DNA of 64,000 bases from JBCCGG01 sp039029395. GTDB taxonomy: Bacteria > Pseudomonadota > Alphaproteobacteria > Kiloniellales > JAKSDN01. The translations under genes were made by a program, and so were the position numbers. The stretch lies in assembly GCA_039029395.1 (NCBI GenBank), contig JBCCGG010000002.1, forward strand, positions 124,001 through 188,000, in the 5' to 3' direction. Of this stretch, positions 60,137 to 64,000 are shown piece by piece. The notes below the pieces were generated by a model that was not told the DNA's origin, searched no databases, and was given only the letters and a program-made list of their open reading frames with translations. The first letter of the stretch is position 1; each line of letters begins with the position of its first letter.

Positions 60137-62677
60137 CTATAGCCGCGGGTCGACCGGCTCGCTTTCCATGGCCAGCACGGCGAAGACGCATTCGTGGACC
60201 CGGCCCAGCGGTTCGTGGCCGACGAAGCGCGCAAGCGATTCCAAGCCCAACGCGAACTCCCGGGCGGCCAGCGAGCGTTTCTTGCCCAGGCCACGTCGGC
60301 GCAGGCGCGTCAGGTTCTCCGGCGCGTCGTAGTCGGGCCCGTAGATGATCCTGAGGTAGTCCCGGCCCCGGCACTTGACCGCCGGCTGCACCAGGCCCTT
60401 GGGCCCGCGCGCCACGTAGTCCAGCGGCTTGACCACCATGCCCTCGCCACCCCGCGCCGTCATCTCCTCCCACCACTTGGCGGCCCTGGCCTGGCTTGCG
60501 GGATCTTCCAGATCGACCTGGCGGTGTTCGGTCGCGAGCAGCAGCGCCGCGTCCTGGGCGCACAGCTCCTGCAGGCGCGCCATGTGCCACAGGTGGTCCT
60601 TGTCGCCGTGCACTGCGCCTTCGCTGGCCAGCAGGTGAAAGGGCGCGATCTTGAGGTCGTCCAGACCGGCGACCGGCCAAACGTAGCCCTTGAAGCTCGC
60701 CCGGTAGCGCGCGGCCCGCGCCTGGCGTTGGGCGTTCTCGCGCTCCAGCTCGTCCAGCGCGAGGCCCCTTGCTTGGCCGGCGGCCAACGCCTCGGCGGCG
60801 GCGCCCAAGCCAATCCGCGCGGCGGCGGCGACCGGCGCGTATTGCTGCTCGATCAGCGCCTGGGCCTTGGCCGACCAGGGCAGGATCTCGGCGTCCAGAC
60901 AGACCCAGTCGCTGGCCAGCCGGTCCCATAGCCCGGCCCCGGTGAGCGCGGCGCGGACCCGCGCCAGCACTTCCAGCTCGAGCGCCTGGTCGGCGAAGAA
61001 CGGCCGGCCGGTACGGGTGTAGATCACGCCCGAGCCAGGCCGCCCGGCGCCGAAGCGGGCGCGGGCCGCCCCATCGTCGCGCGCGACCACCAAAATGGCG
61101 CGCGAGCCCATGTGTTTCTCCTCGCACACCAGATGGCGCTGGCCTTGGCCGGCGAAGTAGGCGAAGGCCTCCTCTGGGTGCTCCAGGGTGCCGTCGCGCT
61201 GGGAGGTCTCGGATGGCGACATGGTCGGCGGCAGGTGGATCAGCCAGCGCGGATCGACGGCAAAGCGGCTCATGGTCTCCAGCGCGGCGGCGGCCTGCGC
61301 CTCGTAGATCGTGATGGTGCGCCGAAGGCCCGTGGTCACGATCCGCTTGCCGAGCACGTCGGCGATGTCGAGGGTCGCCTCCTGGCGCTCCTCGGCGGGC
61401 GACGCCTCGTGGTCGAGGGGACGGATCGGCTCGGCGTAGACCCGGGCCGCCGACACCTGGACCAGCTCCAGCTCGGGATAGCGAAGCGCGCTCAGCTTGC
61501 CGCCGAAGACGCAGCCGGTGTCGAGGCAGATCGTGCCGTTGAGCCACTCGGCCTCGGGCACCGGCGTGTGGCCGTAGACCACCTTGGCCCGGCCCCGGTA
61601 GTCCTGGGCCCAGTTGTAGCGCACCGGCAAGCCGAACTCGTCGGTCTCGCCGGTCGTCTCGCCGTAGAGGCAGAAGCCCCGCACCTGCCCCGACGAGCGG
61701 CCCTGCATGTCCTCGCGAATGCCGGCGTGGGCGACCACCAGGCGGCCCTCGTCGAGCAGGAAATGGCTGATCAGGCCGGCCATGAAATGGCGCATCTCCT
61801 GGCGGAACGCGGGCGTCTCCTCGGCCATCTGGTCGAGGCTCTCCTGCAGGCCGTGGGCGACCTTGACCTTGCGCCCATCCAGCGCCTTGACCAGCTTGGC
61901 CTCGTGGTTGCCCAGGATGCAGAAGCCCGTGCCCGCCTCGACCATGGCCTTGACCAGGCGCAGCACGTCGGGCGTGCGCGGACCCCGGTCCACCAGATCG
62001 CCCAGGAAGATCGCGCGCCGGCCGTCGGGCGGGATGACGTCATAGCCGCCGCCATTCCTTCGAACGTCGTAGCCCAGCTTGCCGAGCAGGACCTCCAGCT
62101 CGTCAGCGCAGCCGTGGATGTCGCCGATGATATCGAACGGCCCGTTCTGGTCGCGCTTGTCGGTCCACAGACGCTCGCGCGTGATCTCCACCCCGTCGGC
62201 CTGCGCTGGATCCAGCTTGTAAACGAAGCGCATGCCCTCCCGGTGGATGCGCTTCAGGCCGCGTTTGAGCAAGCGGGCGTGGTTGCGTACCACGTGGGCG
62301 CCGAAGTCCCGGTCCGGGCGGCTGGCGTTGCGCTCCAGGCAGACGGAATCGGGCGTCAGGAACGCGAAACCGGCGGTCAGCGCGTGGTACTTCTTGCCGA
62401 TCGCGATCAGCCTGGCCCGGTCCTCTGGGCGCACGTTGGTCGCGTCGACCACGGTCAGGCGCCGGGCCGCCAAGCGCTTTTCGATGATGAAGTGGACCAG
62501 ATCGAAGGCGTCCTTGGTGGCCGACTGGTCAGTCTCGTCGTCGGCCACGATGCCCCGGCAGCGGTCCGAGGAGACCACCTCGCTGGGCTTGAAGTGTCGG
62601 GCCGCGAAGGTCGACTTGCCCGAGCCGGTCGGGCCGATCAGAAGCACCAGGCAGTAATCGGGAAGCGTCACCTTCAT
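60137..62677 (-). CDS. Polynucleotide kinase-phosphatase Pnkp of the bacterial RNA repair system
   Basis: An 846-residue three-domain enzyme. Kinase: Walker A GPTGSGKST (15-23). Phosphatase (metallophosphoesterase): FDIIGDIHGCADEL (GDIHG at 185-189), FLGDLVDRGPR, ILGNHEAKL. Ligase-like adenylyltransferase: nucleophile Lys in CEEKHMGSRAIL, then GEGMVVKPLDY. It heals 5'-OH and 2',3'-cyclic phosphate ends of cleaved RNA. ATG 62677 overlaps the hen1 stop (ATGA). With Hen1 it forms the known Pnkp-Hen1 repair pair. Confidence 0.93.
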   Translation of the reverse strand: MKVTLPDYCLVLLIGPTGSGKSTFAARHFKPSEVVSSDRCRGIVADDETDQSATKDAFDLVHFIIEKRLAARRLTVVDATNVRPEDRARLIAIGKKYHALTAGFAFLTPDSVCLERNASRPDRDFGAHVVRNHARLLKRGLKRIHREGMRFVYKLDPAQADGVEITRERLWTDKRDQNGPFDIIGDIHGCADELEVLLGKLGYDVRRNGGGYDVIPPDGRRAIFLGDLVDRGPRTPDVLRLVKAMVEAGTGFCILGNHEAKLVKALDGRKVKVAHGLQESLDQMAEETPAFRQEMRHFMAGLISHFLLDEGRLVVAHAGIREDMQGRSSGQVRGFCLYGETTGETDEFGLPVRYNWAQDYRGRAKVVYGHTPVPEAEWLNGTICLDTGCVFGGKLSALRYPELELVQVSAARVYAEPIRPLDHEASPAEERQEATLDIADVLGKRIVTTGLRRTITIYEAQAAAALETMSRFAVDPRWLIHLPPTMSPSETSQRDGTLEHPEEAFAYFAGQGQRHLVCEEKHMGSRAILVVARDDGAARARFGAGRPGSGVIYTRTGRPFFADQALELEVLARVRAALTGAGLWDRLASDWVCLDAEILPWSAKAQALIEQQYAPVAAAARIGLGAAAEALAAGQARGLALDELERENAQRQARAARYRASFKGYVWPVAGLDDLKIAPFHLLASEGAVHGDKDHLWHMARLQELCAQDAALLLATEHRQVDLEDPASQARAAKWWEEMTARGGEGMVVKPLDYVARGPKGLVQPAVKCRGRDYLRIIYGPDYDAPENLTRLRRRGLGKKRSLAAREFALGLESLARFVGHEPLGRVHECVFAVLAMESEPVDPRL

Positions 62678-64000
62678 CGCCGGAACACCGCCATCTGGGT
62701 CGGCGCGCCGAAATCGGCGTGCGCCTCGCCGATACCGGAGATCTGGAACCCGTAACCATTGCGCTCGGCAACCCCCTCGGCCCAGTTCTGGAGCTCCGCG
62801 CGGGTCCATTCGAAGCGGTGGTCCGGATGGCGCAGGCGCGCGGGGTTGAAGTCCTCGAAGGTCGCGTTGTACTCCCGGTTCGGCGTGGTCACGACGACCA
62901 CGCGCGGCTGGGCCAGCGCGAAGAGCGTCCGCTCGAAGGCCGGCAGGCGGTCGGGCTCGATGTGCTCGATGACCTCGACCAAGGCGGCGCCGTCGAAGCC
63001 GGCAAGGCGCTCATCCCTATAGACCGCGGCGCCCTGGATCAGCTCGATGCGCGCCCGCTGGCGCGGCGTCAGGCGCTCCAGCTTGAGGCGCCGGCCGGCG
63101 ATTTGGAGCGCCCGGGCCGAGACCTCGAGCCCGACGATGCGCGTGAAGACACGCTCCTTCATCAGCCGGGTCAAGAGCTTGCCCTCGCCGCAGCCGACGT
63201 CCACGACCGAGCGCACATCGGCCTCGCGCAGGGCGGCGACCACGGTCTCCAGGCGCAGCTCGTTGAGCTTGAGCGGCTTTTCGAGCTCTTCCTCCGGCTT
63301 GTCCAGCGCCTCCAGCACCTCGGGCTCGGCCGGCGCGACCCGCTCGGCAAGCACGCTGAGCGCGGCCCGGGTCAGGCTCGGGTTGTAGCGCAGATAGCGC
63401 TTTGTGATCAGGTCTTTCTCCGGGTGCTCTTCCAGCCAGCCGGCACCCTTGTCCAGCAGCTTGTCGACCTCGTCCCGGCCGACCCAATAGTGCTTCTGGT
63501 TGTCGAGCACCGGAATCAGCACGAAGAGATGGGTCAAGAGGTCGGCCAAGCGCACCTCGCCGGATATGCGCGCGGTGACATAGGGACTTTCGCCCCAGGC
63601 CGGCTCCTCGGGATCGAGCGGATGGCCTTCGACCGCGACCCGGTAGCCGAGCGGTGCGAACAGGCGCTCCAGGATTTCAGGCCCGCCCCGGCACGGCAGG
63701 GGCGTCACCACGGCCTCCAGCGGCAAGGCCTGGTCGGCCAGGTCTTGGCGGCCCCGGCAGCGACCGGACATGGCGGTGCCCAGCATTCGCGCGATGGCGA
63801 CCGAGAGAAACGACGAGGCCACATAGGGCCGGTCGGTCACGTAGTGGTCGAACAGACCCGAGGAGGCCCCCCGCTTGCCGCCGCGCACCAGGTGGACCGG
63901 GTCGACCTCGAGCAGCAGGCTGGCCGTGCAGCGGCCTTCTCCCGCCTCGGGATAGAACAGGCTCGCTCGGCCGAACGGTAGGCTACGGCCGTGTACTCGG
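62674..64000 (-). CDS. hen1: 3'-terminal RNA ribose 2'-O-methyltransferase Hen1 (5' end beyond the window)
   Basis: 442 codons are visible and the frame stays open to the window edge, where it reads RVHGRSLPFGRASLFYPEAG, matching the Hen1 N-terminal domain. Next come YVTDRPYVASSFLSVAIARM, the SAM motif VVDVGCGEGKLL, the metal-binding EVIEHIEPDRL (Glu/His ligands) and HPDHRFEWTRAELQ. Hen1 2'-O-methylates the 3' end at the break before Pnkp ligates, blocking re-cleavage. A GTG at 63886-63888 could be mistaken for a start but lies inside the conserved domain. Confidence 0.92.
   Translation of the reverse strand, partial: RVHGRSLPFGRASLFYPEAGEGRCTASLLLEVDPVHLVRGGKRGASSGLFDHYVTDRPYVASSFLSVAIARMLGTAMSGRCRGRQDLADQALPLEAVVTPLPCRGGPEILERLFAPLGYRVAVEGHPLDPEEPAWGESPYVTARISGEVRLADLLTHLFVLIPVLDNQKHYWVGRDEVDKLLDKGAGWLEEHPEKDLITKRYLRYNPSLTRAALSVLAERVAPAEPEVLEALDKPEEELEKPLKLNELRLETVVAALREADVRSVVDVGCGEGKLLTRLMKERVFTRIVGLEVSARALQIAGRRLKLERLTPRQRARIELIQGAAVYRDERLAGFDGAALVEVIEHIEPDRLPAFERTLFALAQPRVVVVTTPNREYNATFEDFNPARLRHPDHRFEWTRAELQNWAEGVAERNGYGFQISGIGEAHADFGAPTQMAVFRR

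Noticed and set aside
1..64000. tRNA, rRNA genes, CRISPR arrays
   Set aside because: No cloverleaf-like gene, rRNA segment or regular repeat-spacer pattern was recognised by eye on either strand; a short RNA could be missed.

Overview
The window reads as high-GC chromosomal DNA from an alphaproteobacterium, most likely of the Rhodospirillales type. Supporting this are a DUF1491 gene, hopanoid-type genes (HpnA, HpnM/MlaC-like), many GTG/TTG starts and dense operons with 4-nt ATGA overlaps. A (2R)-sulfolactate utilisation locus suggests a marine or organosulfur-using habitat. I recognised no rRNA, tRNA or CRISPR array.

Layout. 1-2011: AraC-type regulator and CaiD-like hydratase. 2059-6390: a patchwork of small genes and debris: secreted protein, TetR regulator with a clear operator, zincin-like protein, an LrgA/LrgB pair whose lrgA carries an in-frame TGA, a hydratase C-terminal remnant, a dead serine resolvase and a ParB-like protein. 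6423-9795: GntR regulator plus suyA-suyB-comC (sulfolactate to pyruvate and sulfite). 9841-11935: two-gene island, a membrane protein with a degenerate PLD-like domain and a P-loop kinase/HAD fusion. 12261-17946: acyl-CoA dehydrogenase, ADP-forming acyl-CoA synthetase, enoyl-CoA hydratase, DUF1989 protein and LysR regulator, an organic-acid catabolic locus. 18069-22714: desaturase, DUF4166, TIGR01777 and a PLP decarboxylase. 22711-26507: DUF1491, a large DUF4132 protein and a small protein ending in Gly-Gly like MoaD/ThiS. 26660-29793: hopanoid-linked genes. 29963-37787: histidine kinase, PEP-CTERM protein, MFS transporter, two-component system and DegP-type protease. 38094-44937: Sel1 protein, YceI, CDP-alcohol transferase, and a cluster of dehydrogenase, PTPS-like protein, GT4 glycosyltransferase, methyltransferase, RibD-like reductase and creatininase-family amidohydrolase. 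45078-50188: DksA-like protein, then amidase, DMT transporter, ferredoxin-NADP reductase and HupE in one tightly overlapped operon. 50325-54124: subtilisin-like protease with a free propeptide-like protein, a broken hupE copy and a lipoprotein pair. 54660-60128: metallophosphoesterase, SGNH hydrolase, flavin monooxygenase and GNAT acetyltransferase. 60137-64000: Pnkp-Hen1 RNA repair, with hen1 running off the window.

Most interesting and least described: (1) the Gly-Gly-ending beta-grasp-like protein coupled to DUF4132; (2) the possible pterin/pyrimidine-derived metabolite cluster at 39488-44937, whose PTPS homologue lacks the canonical catalytic residues; (3) the membrane/PLD-like plus kinase-HAD pair; (4) the cytoplasmic-looking subtilase with a stand-alone propeptide homologue, flanked by an intact and a decayed hupE end.
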